64,000 bases of DNA from Bacteroidales bacterium UBA4893 (lineage in GTDB: Bacteria > Bacteroidota > Bacteroidia > Bacteroidales > P3): NCBI GenBank assembly GCA_002399025.1, contig DHCV01000025.1, forward strand, positions 1-64,000. Direction: 5' to 3'. The notes under the pieces were generated by a model that saw only the letters and a list, made by a program, of their open reading frames with translations, was not told the DNA's origin and did no database searches. The position numbers and the translations under genes are program-made. Of the stretch, positions 8,236-19,100 are shown piece after piece (position 1 is the first letter of the stretch; each line of letters starts with the position of its first letter).

Positions 8236-9093
8236 CTATTTAATGAGGTAATCTATTAAGGTCAAAATAACAAAAACAACATTCAAAAGTCCTGTTTTTA
8301 TAAGCATTTTATTATAAACTAATCCCTGTGCTTTAAGAAGTTGAACAAAGAGAATAAGTCCAAAGACAAAGATTAGATTGGAGAAAGAAAGTCCATTTGC
8401 AATAAATGTAAAGACAAGGGTTAGAATGACAAAGAAAAGATATTCCATCTCCCCTGCTCTCTTTCCAAATCTCACCACAAAGCTTTTCTTATTCTTTGTT
8501 TTATCACTTTCTCTGTCACGAATATTGTTCACAGTTAAAACACAAGTAGAAATTGCTCCACAAACAAAACCCAAATACATGCTCTCAAGGCTAAAGCTCA
8601 TGGTTTGAAGGTAGGTTGTTCCAAGAGTTGCAACAGGACCAAAAAAAACAAAACAGAAAATATCGGCAATTCCCAAATAACTCAATGATTTGCTGGTTGC
8701 AGTGTATAGCCATGCAAAAAGAATTGAGAATACTCCAATCAGCAATATTACTATTCCAGCATTATAAATTAAATATAATCCAATTAGAGCAGAGATAAGA
8801 AGATTAATATAAATTGCCATTTTCATTTGACTAAGAGTTACTTCTCCTTCGGCTAATGCTCTTTTAAAACCCACTCTACCCTTTTTGTCCAATCCTTTTT
8901 TGTAGTCGTAGAAATCGTTAACAATATTTGACAAAACCTGAATTGAGATTGCTCCCAAAAAGGTTGCAATGGCAATAATCCAATTCAAATCAACGCTTTT
9001 AGGAACTGCCAAAAGTCCAATGGCAACTGGGGCTATGCTTGCAAAAAGAGTGTGAGGTCTTGTTATCTTTACCCAAATTAAAACCTTATTCAT
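8236..9093 (-). CDS. menA: 1,4-dihydroxy-2-naphthoate polyprenyltransferase
   Basis: MenA attaches the polyprenyl chain to DHNA, giving demethylmenaquinone in the inner membrane. The 285-residue protein has many hydrophobic helices. It carries the two Asp-rich motifs of UbiA-type prenyltransferases: NDFYDYKKGLD near residue 63 and NNIRDRESDKTKNKK near 190. The N-terminal KITRPHTLFASIAPVAIG is typical of MenA. Its start overlaps the 3' end of the SBF transporter by 8 bp, and menG lies two genes upstream, so the last two menaquinone steps share a transcription unit. Confidence 0.93.
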   Translation of the reverse strand: MNKVLIWVKITRPHTLFASIAPVAIGLLAVPKSVDLNWIIAIATFLGAISIQVLSNIVNDFYDYKKGLDKKGRVGFKRALAEGEVTLSQMKMAIYINLLISALIGLYLIYNAGIVILLIGVFSILFAWLYTATSKSLSYLGIADIFCFVFFGPVATLGTTYLQTMSFSLESMYLGFVCGAISTCVLTVNNIRDRESDKTKNKKSFVVRFGKRAGEMEYLFFVILTLVFTFIANGLSFSNLIFVFGLILFVQLLKAQGLVYNKMLIKTGLLNVVFVILTLIDYLIK

Positions 9094-9949
9094 TTGCCTT
9101 ACTTTCTTTTTTATTTAACCCAACATAAGATAGAACAACAATATTCATAATTAAAGCATACAAAACTGCAGGTATTCCTATTTTGGGATTATGAAGAATT
9201 ATTGGACTTGTTGCAATTAAAATAGCTTGAGCTGCATTCTTAATTCCTACTCCAATAATTATCGTTTTTCTTTGAGCAATTTTAATCCCCAAAAAAAGAG
9301 AAATAAAATAACTTACAAACATTACAGATATAACAAGTATGGTTAGCATAATGGAAAGTTGAGAAAAATTATCTGCAATCACACCTCTGTTTTCAATAAA
9401 GAAGACTGTAATCAACAAAAGCAGAAGATAGATTGGGAGTTTCTTAGTTAGGAAAGATATTTTCTTTACGAAATTTTCTCTATAACGGTTTAAAACCATC
9501 CCAATAATGATTGGCACTAACAAAAAGACAACATTTTGAATTAGAAGTTTGAAAAAAGGAAGATTGAAATTAACATTATCCCCTATTTCAAAATAAATAA
9601 AGGCTGAAACAATGATTGGGATTGTAAAAATTGACAAAACACTTGTTAAGGAAGTTAAAAGAACCGAAAGAGCAACATCCCCTTTAACTAAATAGGAAAA
9701 AGCATTGGAAGAAGCTCCACCAGGACAGGAGGCAATTATAATTATTCCTATCTTAAACTCATTAGGAATATCCACAAAGCTAAGTATTAACCATGCAATT
9801 AGTGGATGAATAACAAGTTGAGCTAAAGAGCCAATAATGATTGATAAGGGTTGACGCAAAATAAGCTGGAAATTGGATAGCCTTAACTCCAATCCAATAC
9901 AAAACATCAAAAATATCAGTACTGGAATAACAATAAAGATTGAGTTCAT
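9086..9949 (-). CDS. Bile acid:sodium symporter (SBF) family transporter
   Basis: This 287-residue protein has about nine to ten membrane segments. Two features mark the SBF/BASS fold: IIIIASCPGGASSNAFSYL near residue 88, the crossover with conserved ASCPGG, and GIKNAAQAILIATSPII near 237. Substrates in the family are organic acids and bile salts, usually with sodium. The real substrate is unknown. It is coupled to menA by an 8-bp overlap. There is no evidence for a link to quinone synthesis beyond this position. Confidence 0.8.
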   Translation of the reverse strand: MNSIFIVIPVLIFLMFCIGLELRLSNFQLILRQPLSIIIGSLAQLVIHPLIAWLILSFVDIPNEFKIGIIIIASCPGGASSNAFSYLVKGDVALSVLLTSLTSVLSIFTIPIIVSAFIYFEIGDNVNFNLPFFKLLIQNVVFLLVPIIIGMVLNRYRENFVKKISFLTKKLPIYLLLLLITVFFIENRGVIADNFSQLSIMLTILVISVMFVSYFISLFLGIKIAQRKTIIIGVGIKNAAQAILIATSPIILHNPKIGIPAVLYALIMNIVVLSYVGLNKKESKANE

Positions 9950-9968
9950 TTTATCAATAATTTTTTGT

Positions 9969-10607
9969 TTAAATATCTATCTTGAAAAACACTCCATAAT
10001 TATCCTTATAAAGCTTTTTTGGTCCGTAATAATCAATATTTGCAGCAGCACCAAAAGCAATTCTATTAATCTTTAGCCCTAAACGGAAATTAGCATAGCT
10101 TCTGTCGTGGAGATTATCAGTTAGATTATGATTATAAAGACCTTGAAGACGAGTGTAAAGTCTTATTTTATCATTTAACTTTGGTTTAAATTCAATAATA
10201 CCAACAAATTCAATATCTCTTTTTGGCAAAAGCTCAAAACAAGGACTAAGAATAAAAGTCCAAGTTGGATTGAAGTGCGTAAAAGACATTGATAAATTGG
10301 GAATAAGTCCTTTTTTATAATGATATCTTAATCCTGCTCCAAAATTAATGTTTTTGTGAAACTGGTAATTGATAGTATTCATAATAATTACCTCATTTTC
10401 CGTCAAAGTATTCTTATAATCGGCTGCAGCAACTGTTAAATTGGCAAAATTAAACTTTCCCTTTATGTTTTTATTTAAACTAAGCTGAGTATTTGTTCTA
10501 TTGCTACCAAAAAATAGCTCAAAAGGAATTGAAGGAGTGTTGTTTTGAGAATAAAGACTTGATAGAATAAAATTAAGCGATATAAAAAGTAGTAATTTTC
10601 TTATCAT
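9969..10607 (-). CDS. Outer-membrane beta-barrel-like protein, unknown
   Basis: A signal peptide ends in SLYSQ near residue 21. The remaining 190 residues alternate polar and hydrophobic positions (NINFGAGLRYHYKKG, NDKIRLYTRLQGLYNH, YANFRLGLKINRIAFGAAANIDYYG), as expected for about 8-10 membrane strands, and end in FFKIDI. No family is recognised. Its place directly after menG recalls porT of the T9SS in other Bacteroidota, but I see no PorT-specific motif and do not assign it. Confidence 0.6.
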   Translation of the reverse strand: MIRKLLLFISLNFILSSLYSQNNTPSIPFELFFGSNRTNTQLSLNKNIKGKFNFANLTVAAADYKNTLTENEVIIMNTINYQFHKNINFGAGLRYHYKKGLIPNLSMSFTHFNPTWTFILSPCFELLPKRDIEFVGIIEFKPKLNDKIRLYTRLQGLYNHNLTDNLHDRSYANFRLGLKINRIAFGAAANIDYYGPKKLYKDNYGVFFKIDI

Positions 10608-10621
10608 AAATTATTGTTTTA

Positions 10622-11320
10622 TTACTTTATTGCTTTATAGATTGTTGCAACTCCAAAGGTTAATTCTTTGTAAGTGGAATTTTGAAAGCCTGCCTCACCA
10701 AGCTTTTCAATAAATTTCTTGCCATAAACAAATTCATTGATTGTATTAGGCAAATAGGTGTAGGCATAAATATGTTTGGAGAACAAACGTCCAATTAAAG
10801 GAAGTATATGATTGAGGTATAGGTTGTAGAAAAATGAAATTATGGAGTACTTTGGCTTAGAAAATTCCAAAACAATAAACTCTCCATTTGGTTTCAAAAC
10901 CCTATTTATTTCTTTAAGTCCTTTTAGTAAATCAGTAAAATTTCTAACGCCAAAACCAACAACAACAGCATCAAAACTATTATCTTCAAAACTAAGATTA
11001 AGACAATCCTCCTGCTTAAGAGTTATTTTATCACTTAGATTTAACTTATTAATCTTTTCTTGACCTTTTTCAAGCATTCCTTTTGAGAGGTCAATTCCAA
11101 TAATCTTCTCAGCCTTTTTTTGTCTTAGGATTTCAATTGCTAAATCGCATGTCCCAGTTGCTACATCCAAAGTCAAATTTTTTCCTTTAGATAATTCTTT
11201 TACAGCTTTTCTCCTCCATCTCTTATCAATATTAAAGGATAGAAAATGATTCAAGAAGTCGTAGTGTTCCGAAATGGAATCAAACAACTGACCAACCTGA
11301 GTTTTATCTGTTTTAGCCAT
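10622..11320 (-). CDS. menG: Demethylmenaquinone methyltransferase
   Basis: This 232-residue SAM-dependent methyltransferase of the UbiE/MenG family carries out the last step of menaquinone synthesis. SAM-binding motif I is LTLDVATGTCDLAIEIL near residue 49. The family motif FDAVVVGFGVRNF sits near 119, followed by LKEINRVLKPNGEFIVLEFSKP. The N-terminal VGQLFDSISEHYDFLNHFLS is diagnostic. As only menaquinone genes lie nearby, MenG is preferred to UbiE. A minus-strand -7 box (TATATTTG, 11365-11372) precedes it. Confidence 0.93.
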   Translation of the reverse strand: MAKTDKTQVGQLFDSISEHYDFLNHFLSFNIDKRWRRKAVKELSKGKNLTLDVATGTCDLAIEILRQKKAEKIIGIDLSKGMLEKGQEKINKLNLSDKITLKQEDCLNLSFEDNSFDAVVVGFGVRNFTDLLKGLKEINRVLKPNGEFIVLEFSKPKYSIISFFYNLYLNHILPLIGRLFSKHIYAYTYLPNTINEFVYGKKFIEKLGEAGFQNSTYKELTFGVATIYKAIK

Positions 11321-11360
11321 TTAGAGGTTTTTTATCGATTGGATTTCTCATTCAAAATAA

Positions 11361-11391
11361 TTTGCAAATATATAATTAATTTCTATCTTTG
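11361..11391 (+). promoter_or_regulatory. Bacteroidota promoter, overlapping divergent menG promoter
   Basis: TTTG at 11361-11364, a 19-bp spacer and TATCTTTG at 11384-11391 match the consensus exactly for the plus-strand gene at 11425. The minus-strand -7 box of menG (TATATTTG, 11365-11372) lies inside the same stretch, so the two promoters may compete. Confidence 0.65.
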
Positions 11392-11424
11392 CCTATCGAT
11401 ATATTTTTAATAAATATCTAACCT

Positions 11425-12075
11425 ATGCTAGTAAATAATATGTCAAATTTAGAAATTAAGAAGGAATTAATTGGTGATTTCTTTGAATCAATACTTTCTA
11501 AAAAGAATGGGTTAGATAAAAAATATAAGGATTTGCTTGCCAAACATAAAGGAGAAGATGAAATTGCTGGTCTTCATTACTATTCTTCAAAAAGAAGGAA
11601 TACATGGTTGGTTATTGCTTATCTTAGCAATTTGGGCTTGACTTATGGTTATATTTGTGTTAGACCGAGTTCTTATGGTGAAATATGTTACGCTCTAAGT
11701 AGTAGCGAAATATTTGAGAGAAACTATTTGCCTACAAATATTACAATTCATGAATATTCACCTCATTTCTTCGACAGATACAAAGAGAGAATGAATATTG
11801 ATTTCAATAGGAAAAGTTACGAGTATTACTTTATGCATAATAACTATGGTGAAATCTATGAAGATGAACAAAAGGGAGGAAACTATTCTTTTGTAAAAAC
11901 AGCTCATGGCTATTCTTTAGGATACTCATCTCTTAATGAGAAATACTTTAAATATAACACATTTATTACTCCAAACATGTTAAGAAAGAATCAATTTAAA
12001 GAATACTTAGATTCAGAAATTGAATATGTGTTTATTAAGGATTTTATTGAAATTCATAACAAGAGGAATTCCTAA
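11425..12075 (+). CDS. Uncharacterised 216-residue protein
   Basis: I do not recognise this family. The protein is soluble, without signal peptide or membrane segments, and has many Tyr and Phe residues. The most motif-like segment is IHEYSPHFFDRYKERM near residue 110, with spaced His, Arg and Glu that could form a metal or catalytic site. A second is the Tyr-rich AHGYSLGYSSLNEKYFKY near 155. A strong promoter precedes it. Either ATG 11425 or 11440 could start it. It is isolated between menG and uvrA and converges with uvrA, 8 bp apart. Confidence 0.6.
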   Translation: MLVNNMSNLEIKKELIGDFFESILSKKNGLDKKYKDLLAKHKGEDEIAGLHYYSSKRRNTWLVIAYLSNLGLTYGYICVRPSSYGEICYALSSSEIFERNYLPTNITIHEYSPHFFDRYKERMNIDFNRKSYEYYFMHNNYGEIYEDEQKGGNYSFVKTAHGYSLGYSSLNEKYFKYNTFITPNMLRKNQFKEYLDSEIEYVFIKDFIEIHNKRNS

Positions 12076-12082
12076 CTATGCT

Positions 12083-14866
12083 TTACCTAATGATTTTATC
12101 CTTAATATATTTACCTGTTTGAGTTGAATCATCCTTTGCCATTTCTTCTGGAGTTCCTGTAAAGGTAATTTCTCCCCCTTCATTTCCTCCTTCTTTTCCT
12201 AATTCAATAACCCAATCGGCAACCTTAATTATGTCTGCATGATGTTCAATAACAATTACAGTATGTCCAAATTTCACCAACTCTTCCAAAGCAATATTTA
12301 ATTTATTTATATCATGAAAATGAAGACCTGTTGAAGGCTCATCAAAAATAAATATTGTTGGTTTATCATTAACTCCTTTGGTTAAATAGTATGCTAATTT
12401 AATTCTTTGAGCCTCCCCTCCACTTATTGTTGTGGAGCTTTGTCCCAATTGCAAATAGCCTAAGCCTACCTTAATCAATGGTTGGAGTTTGGAAGTTATT
12501 TTAGCTGCCAATAAATTATCTTTATCTTCTGAAAAGAATTCAACAGCTTTATCAATTGTTAGAGTTAATATGTCTGCAATACTTTTTCCTCTATAAAGAA
12601 CTTCTAACGCTTCTTCCTTATAGCGAGTAGAATTACAAACATTACAAGGTAAAAGAACATCAGCCATAAATTGCATTGGAATAGTAATTGTTCCTTCTCC
12701 CTTACATTCTTCACATCTTCCTCCTTCAACATTAAAAGAAAAATAGCCTGGTTTCAATCCTCTCTTTTTTGCTAAAGGTTGAATTGAAAAAAGATTACGA
12801 ATTTCATCAAAAGCTCCTAAATAAGTTGCAGGATTGGAACGAGAAGAACGTCCAATGGGATTTTGGTCAATTAATTGAATGGATTTTATTTGAGAAAGTG
12901 ATCCCTTTGGCAATGCAGCTTTAGGGACATTCTCAACTGCTTCACCCATTTGCATTAGGATTGAGTTATAAAAAATATTCTTTATCAGGGTTGTTTTGCC
13001 CGAACCACTAACTCCACAAACAACAGTTAGAACATTTAATGGCATTTGAAGAGTTATATCTTTTAAATTATTCTCATTACAATGCTCAATAACAATTGAT
13101 TCCTTCCATTTCCTTCTTTTCTCAGGAAGAGGAATTTGAAGCTCATTATTAATATATTTTGAGGTTAGTGAGTTCTCGGCTTTGGTTAAATCATTATAAT
13201 TCCCTTCAAAAACCACCTCACCTCCATTTACTCCTGCCAAAGGACCAATATCTATAATATAATCCGCTGCTTTAATAATCTCTTCATCGTGTTCAACAAC
13301 TATAACACTATTTCCAGCATCACGAAGTTTCAAAAGGACATTTATTAAATTATGAGTATCTCTTGCATGAAGTCCAATTGAGGGTTCATCCAAAATATAC
13401 ATTGAACCAATAAGAGGACTGCCTAATGAGGTTGCAAGTGCTATTCTTTGGCTTTCTCCTCCCGAAAGGGTTGAGCTTTGACGATTTAAAGTTAGATAAC
13501 CTAAACCTACATCTTGCAAATATCCTAATCGCTGATTTATTTCTGCAACCAACCTCTGACTAACTTGTTTTTCATAATCATTAAGATGAATTGTCTTAAA
13601 GAAATTAACTAAATCATTAATAGGCATAAGAACTAAATCAATAATTGATTTTCCATCAATCTTGACGTAACCAGCATCTTTTCTTAGTCTTGTCCCCTTA
13701 CATTCAGGGCAAGTCGTTCTCCCCCTATAACGCGATAACATCACACGGAATTGAATCTTATAGCTTTCCTTAACAAGCATTTCAAAGAATCTATTAATTC
13801 CAATTACTTCATCATCTCCATTCCATAAGAAATCCTTATCTTTTTGAGAAAGTTTATTATAGGGTTTATGTATTGGAAAGCCATTTGCTTTTTCAATAAA
13901 CTCATCCTTAAACTTCTTCATTATTTCTCCCTTCCAACAATTCACAACTCCTTCGTAAACAGAGAGATTGGGTTGGGTGATGACCAAATCTTCTGAAATA
14001 CCTTCAATCATACCAGAGCCACTACAATTTGGACAAGCTCCATAAGGATTATTAAAAGCAAAGAAATTCTCCGAAGGCTTAGTAAACTCCATTCCATCTC
14101 TTTCAAACCTATTGGAGAAAAACATTATTTCGTCATCAACTTTGGCAAAACATTCGCCTTCTCCTTCATAAAAAACAGTATGAATGCTATCGGAAAGCCT
14201 TAGATAAACATCTTCTGATTCCTTTTCAATTGTTATCCTATCAACCAGAATTCTTATCTCTTTATCTTTTGAAAACTCATTCTCAAGAACATCCTCTATG
14301 CGAATTATCTTCTCATCAATCATTAATCTAACATAACCCAATTGTAGCAAGAGTTCAAATCGCATCTTTAGGGTTTCACCCTTCTTTAGCTTTATGGGAG
14401 AAAGTATATAGACAATTTTTCCATTATCTAAGGAAAGTAGTTTATCAACAACCATTGAAACAGAATCACGTGTTACTTCTTCATTTGAGATTGGGGAAAA
14501 GGTTCTTCCAATTTTAGCATAAAGAAGTTTTAAGTATTCATATATTTCTGTAATTGTACCAACAGTTGAACGTGGATTTCTATTTGTTGACTTTTGTTCT
14601 AAGGCAATTGCTGGGGCAATCCCAGAAATTGAATCAACTTCCGGCTTATTCATTCTTCCTAAGAATTGACGTGCATAGGAAGAAAGACTTTCAACATATC
14701 TTCTCTGCCCTTCTGCAAACAAGGTATCAAAAGCAAGTGAGGTTTTGCCCGAACCAGAAAGTCCTGTTATAACTACAAGTTTATTATGAGGGATAACAAC
14801 ATTTATATTCTTTAAATTATTTACCCTCGCTCCTTTTATTATTATATTGTTTTCGTTGCTATCCAC
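12083..14866 (-). CDS. uvrA: Excinuclease ABC subunit A
   Basis: UvrA recognises DNA damage and loads UvrB in nucleotide excision repair. The 927-residue length is near normal. Two ABC modules are visible: Walker A GLSGSGKT near residue 35 with signature LSGGESQR near 474, and GVSGSGKT near 620 with ISGGEAQR near 820. The C-terminal zinc finger is intact (CEEC, 19 residues, then CNVC). In the N-terminal finger only the second pair (CPNC) is present, and FSNRFERDG replaces the first. I recall similar loss in other Bacteroidota proteins, so it is probably not damage. CPECKGTRLRKDAGYV is conserved. Confidence 0.95.
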   Translation of the reverse strand: MDSNENNIIIKGARVNNLKNINVVIPHNKLVVITGLSGSGKTSLAFDTLFAEGQRRYVESLSSYARQFLGRMNKPEVDSISGIAPAIALEQKSTNRNPRSTVGTITEIYEYLKLLYAKIGRTFSPISNEEVTRDSVSMVVDKLLSLDNGKIVYILSPIKLKKGETLKMRFELLLQLGYVRLMIDEKIIRIEDVLENEFSKDKEIRILVDRITIEKESEDVYLRLSDSIHTVFYEGEGECFAKVDDEIMFFSNRFERDGMEFTKPSENFFAFNNPYGACPNCSGSGMIEGISEDLVITQPNLSVYEGVVNCWKGEIMKKFKDEFIEKANGFPIHKPYNKLSQKDKDFLWNGDDEVIGINRFFEMLVKESYKIQFRVMLSRYRGRTTCPECKGTRLRKDAGYVKIDGKSIIDLVLMPINDLVNFFKTIHLNDYEKQVSQRLVAEINQRLGYLQDVGLGYLTLNRQSSTLSGGESQRIALATSLGSPLIGSMYILDEPSIGLHARDTHNLINVLLKLRDAGNSVIVVEHDEEIIKAADYIIDIGPLAGVNGGEVVFEGNYNDLTKAENSLTSKYINNELQIPLPEKRRKWKESIVIEHCNENNLKDITLQMPLNVLTVVCGVSGSGKTTLIKNIFYNSILMQMGEAVENVPKAALPKGSLSQIKSIQLIDQNPIGRSSRSNPATYLGAFDEIRNLFSIQPLAKKRGLKPGYFSFNVEGGRCEECKGEGTITIPMQFMADVLLPCNVCNSTRYKEEALEVLYRGKSIADILTLTIDKAVEFFSEDKDNLLAAKITSKLQPLIKVGLGYLQLGQSSTTISGGEAQRIKLAYYLTKGVNDKPTIFIFDEPSTGLHFHDINKLNIALEELVKFGHTVIVIEHHADIIKVADWVIELGKEGGNEGGEITFTGTPEEMAKDDSTQTGKYIKDKIIR

Positions 14867-14888
14867 CTGAATAGTTTATTAAAAAATA

Positions 14889-14966
14889 TTAGGGTTTAAG
14901 TTTTAGATTTTTAGTTTGTGTAACAAAACTTATTGTTACATCTCAAATCTAAGTCTTAAACCCTAA
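14889..14966. repeat. Long imperfect inverted repeat between floA and uvrA
   Basis: The left arm begins TTAGGGTTTAAG (14889) and ends TGTAACAA (14926). The right arm begins TTGTTACA (14933) and ends CTTAAACCCTAA (14966). TTAGATTT/AAATCTAA in the middle also pairs. The loop is six bases. It nearly fills the gap and could act as an RNA stem at the floA 3' end or be a small palindromic mobile repeat. Confidence 0.65.
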
Positions 14967-14985
14967 AACTAAAGTTTATGCTTAA

Positions 14986-15978
14986 TTACTTCTTAATTGC
15001 AGTATTATCATTCTTAACATTCGCAGGCTTAGATATACTTTCTCTCATATCAGTATCTGCCATAATGTTCTTCATTTTATAATAATCCATAATTCCAAGA
15101 TTTCCATTGCGGAAAGCTTCTGCCATTGCAAGAGGAACTTCAGCCTCTGCTTCAATAACCTTTGCTCTTGCTTCTTGAGCCTTAGCCTTCATTTCTTGTT
15201 CAACTGCAATTGCCATTGCTCTTCTTTCTTCAGCCTTAGCTTGAGCAATATTCTTATCAGCCTCTGCTTGATCCATCTGCAATTGAGCTCCAATATTCTT
15301 TCCTACATCAATATCTGCAATATCAATTGAAAGAATTTCAAACGCTGTTCCTGTATCCAAACCTTTTGAAAGAACAAGCTTAGAAATTGAATCAGGATTT
15401 TCCAAAACATATGCATGAGATGCTGCAGAACCAATTGAGGTTACAATACCTTCTCCAACACGTGCTAAAATTGTTTCTTCTCCTGCACCTCCAACCAATT
15501 GACGAATATTTGCTCTTACGGTTACTCTTGCCTTAACAATTAATTGAATACCATTACTTGCCACTGCAGCTACAGATGGAGTGTCAAGAACTTTTGGATT
15601 AACTGACATTTGAACTGCTTCAAAAACATCTCTACCTGCCAAGTCAATTGCTGTTGCAGATTTGAAATCAAGATTAATATTTGCTTTGTCAGCAGAAATA
15701 AGAGCATTTACAACCCTTTGAACATGTCCTCCTGCAAGATAATGAGCTTCTAAAAGGTCAGAGCTTAAATCTAATCCTGCTTTTTTGGAATTAATCATTG
15801 CATTTACAATAATTGTTGGTGGTACCTTTCTCCAACGCATAAAGATAAGTTGAACTAAGGATATTTTTACTCCGTTAAGCACACATTGAAACCATAAGTT
15901 CAATGGAACTAACCAAAGAAAAACGATAAGTGCTACAATGCACACAACAACAACTAGAATTACTCCTGGAATAGCCAT
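14986..15978 (-). CDS. floA: Flotillin-like membrane scaffold FloA
   Basis: This 330-residue protein matches FloA (YqfA). The first 30 residues are a hairpin-like membrane segment. PPTIIVNAMINSKKAGLDL and LEAHYLAGGHVQRVVNALISADKA follow near 53-95, then a coiled-coil rich in EAKA-type repeats (residues 235-290). FloA organises functional membrane microdomains. The usual partner, an NfeD protein, is here separated from it by a 3.1-kb T9SS gene. A minus-strand TATCTTTG box at 16023-16030 gives floA its own promoter. Confidence 0.93.
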   Translation of the reverse strand: MAIPGVILVVVVCIVALIVFLWLVPLNLWFQCVLNGVKISLVQLIFMRWRKVPPTIIVNAMINSKKAGLDLSSDLLEAHYLAGGHVQRVVNALISADKANINLDFKSATAIDLAGRDVFEAVQMSVNPKVLDTPSVAAVASNGIQLIVKARVTVRANIRQLVGGAGEETILARVGEGIVTSIGSAASHAYVLENPDSISKLVLSKGLDTGTAFEILSIDIADIDVGKNIGAQLQMDQAEADKNIAQAKAEERRAMAIAVEQEMKAKAQEARAKVIEAEAEVPLAMAEAFRNGNLGIMDYYKMKNIMADTDMRESISKPANVKNDNTAIKK

Positions 15979-16121
15979 AATATTTTTATTTTTAATTAAT
16001 AATTATTTTGCATTAGAAAGAGCAAAGATATAAATATTCTCAATATTTTCAAACATAAATATCATTAAAAATATATTAAGCTTTAATTTATAAGCGGATA
16101 TACTTTGAAGGGCTTAGAAAA

Positions 16122-19100
16122 TCATCTGATTAAATTAACAGAGCCTGACTTATGGTAAATAATTTCTCCGGAGAACTTAAGCTTATAGATAAGCTGCCAA
16201 ACATAAGTTCCCATAGGAAGAAGGTTGTTCTTATATCTTCCGTCCCAAGGCTGAGTTGTTGAGGAATAAACTCTTTCCCCCCAACGATTAAAGATTTCAA
16301 ACAATTGTATATGTACATATTCCTTATCTTCATAGATTGGGAAAAAGGTATTATTTTTATCTAATGTTGGTGTAAATGAATTTGGTAAAAATAATACTAC
16401 TTCAGGCGAAACAACCTCAACCGAATCATATATTGTTCCACAATCGGTATAAACTGACAAGAAATAACTTCCTGGATAATTCACTTGAAGTATAGGATTT
16501 GTTGAGCCGGTATTCCAAAAATAAGATAAACATCCCTCGCAGGTACCATCAACATATATTGGATAACTTTCGGTTTCAATATAATTTTCATCTAAAATAG
16601 TAAAGTCATCAAATAGTTTTTTCAAACTCAAATGAAGCGTAACGGTGCTATCACATCCGTTATAAGTTTGCAATTCCTGAATATAGGTATTAGGTTGAGA
16701 GCAATTAAAGCCGTTCATAGTATAGGAATCGCCTTCACAAATTGTATCGTAAATAACTAATTCATATTTTTCCTTAACTATTAAGTCTAAGACAATAATA
16801 CTATCGCAACCTTCATCAGTAGTATATATAACCGGATAAACTCCCTGAACAGTTTCTTCAAATCCAAAATCATCATAAACCTCCCCTGCACAAATCTCGG
16901 CATGAATTGTATCAACATAAAACGGTTCAATGATAATTTGTTGAATTATTGTATCATTACAACCTCCTTCAGCTATACTTGCAATTAATCTAACCTCATA
17001 AACTCCAACACTATCGAAGGTTAAAACTACTGTATCGTTAGTTGAAATGCTATCATTATGAAATTTCCATTGAATTGAATCAACAGGCTTATAACCACTT
17101 GGATAAGTTGCTCTATTTGAGATAATACTTGTATTTATGAAAGTAACCTCACGAGTACATCTATTTACATCATAGGTGAATTGAGCATAAGGATATGTCC
17201 TTTCGGCAATATACTTCATAAGAATAAAGCAATATTCACTTTCCTTAGAAATACATTTACAATAAAAGACGGAATTATCAACAAGAACTCTAATCTGTCT
17301 TTCTCTTGAAATTATATTTGTTTCGTCTCCTTCCTCATACCACACATAATTGAACCCATTGGGAGCAGTAAGTGTTATTGAGTCCACATCTCCACACGAA
17401 CTTTGGATTTCATCCTTTCTCTCACAATCCAAATTAAAGTAGGCATAACCAAAATGTCCTCCTTCCTCACAATCATAGGTTGTAAGCTTAATTGCAATTC
17501 TTTGTCCATGATATTGTGCAAGGTCAACACCCATTGTTGTCCAATCTTTCCATATAACACTTCCAAAAGATGTGGTTGCAGTATCCCATCCTAACTCTCC
17601 ACTTGCATAAAAATTAGTATAGCCGCAAAACTGATCTAATATTCTTCCGTTCTCTCCAAAAATTGAAAGTGTGAATCGCGGTTGATTACTTAAAGTGTGG
17701 TTAGGATCCTGAAGGACAATAGCATAATTAAGAATCATTAAATCAAAATTATTAGTATCAATCATATATTGATAGGTAATACTTTCAGCCTCTGCACCAA
17801 CATTCCAATTCCCTAAACGCACTGACGCAAATTTTCCAGGTTGAACAGTAGAAAGCCTATTATTAGTTCTTGGATCTTTCCCTAAAGTATCTTTATGTAT
17901 TACATGCCTACTTATAATACTTTCTTCTCCTAAATCAATCAACCCCCTATACAAATCTGGATTTTCATAATTTCCAAAAGTTGTAGTGCAATTGGGTCCT
18001 CTCAAATCTAAGAAATCAAAACATTTATCATTATATGTAAAAACTCCAATTTTAGAAACGCAACGAATGTCAAAACTATCGCAATAGGAATGAATTTCAA
18101 AAATATAATATGTAGCAGGCTCAAGATTGGTTGCCATAAAGCTATTAGTATTTACTGTATCTATTATAGTATTTGTAATATCATCGATAGGATAATATTT
18201 GATTATCCAACCTGGTGAAGCAATATGAACCCATGAAATATAAGCTGAAGAGATTGAATAATCTACAACTCGAGGATTTATTGCAACAGGACAATCGCAT
18301 TCAAATGGTGGAGGTGGTGGACAACTTACAATTAAGCTCGCTTGATTACATATTAATTCTGTTCCAGGACAAGGACCAAAAATCTTAATCCTATAGCAAT
18401 TATAAGGAAAAGGTAGATTCTCAAATACATAATACGGGTTATTTGTTTGCACAGTAATTGTTGGATCTCCGTTCATTGGGATAAATTCAACAGTCCAAAG
18501 TATTTCAGTATTCGATTCTGTCCAATCAACTCGTAAAGTTGTGGAATCGAGCATTTCTGCAACAATATTTGTTGGAGGAGGGCAAGGACAAAGAGTAGTA
18601 AAACATACTAAAGCATAAGAACAAGGAGTTAACGGAGGACAATCAGATCGAATCCTAAAACAATAATTTGTCAATGGTTCTAATCCGGTAAAATCCATGA
18701 AATTATTATTAGTAGTGAAAGTGTTTTGTCCATCAGGCATATTATTGGTTGTGCATTCGACGATCCAATTTGTAGATGCTGTTCCTCCAGACCATCCTAT
18801 TCTTCCTGAAGTTGAAGTTATATTATTACTATAGGTCAGTGATGGTCTTGGGCAAGGATTTTCAACACAATTAATAACAAAACCAGATAAAGGTGTATCG
18901 GTGTCTGATTCAAATCTAATGGTTACTCTTGGACCGCTTGTACAAAGGCTAATAGGTCCTGAATTGCAATATGTATAAAGAAGTACTGTTGACATTGTAC
19001 CTCCGTCAAATATTTTCAACCTTGCTTTAGCACAGCTCTCTAAATTATAGGTTCCGGTAATATAGAAATAGTTATTTGAATTGTTTGCAACAATAGTAAT

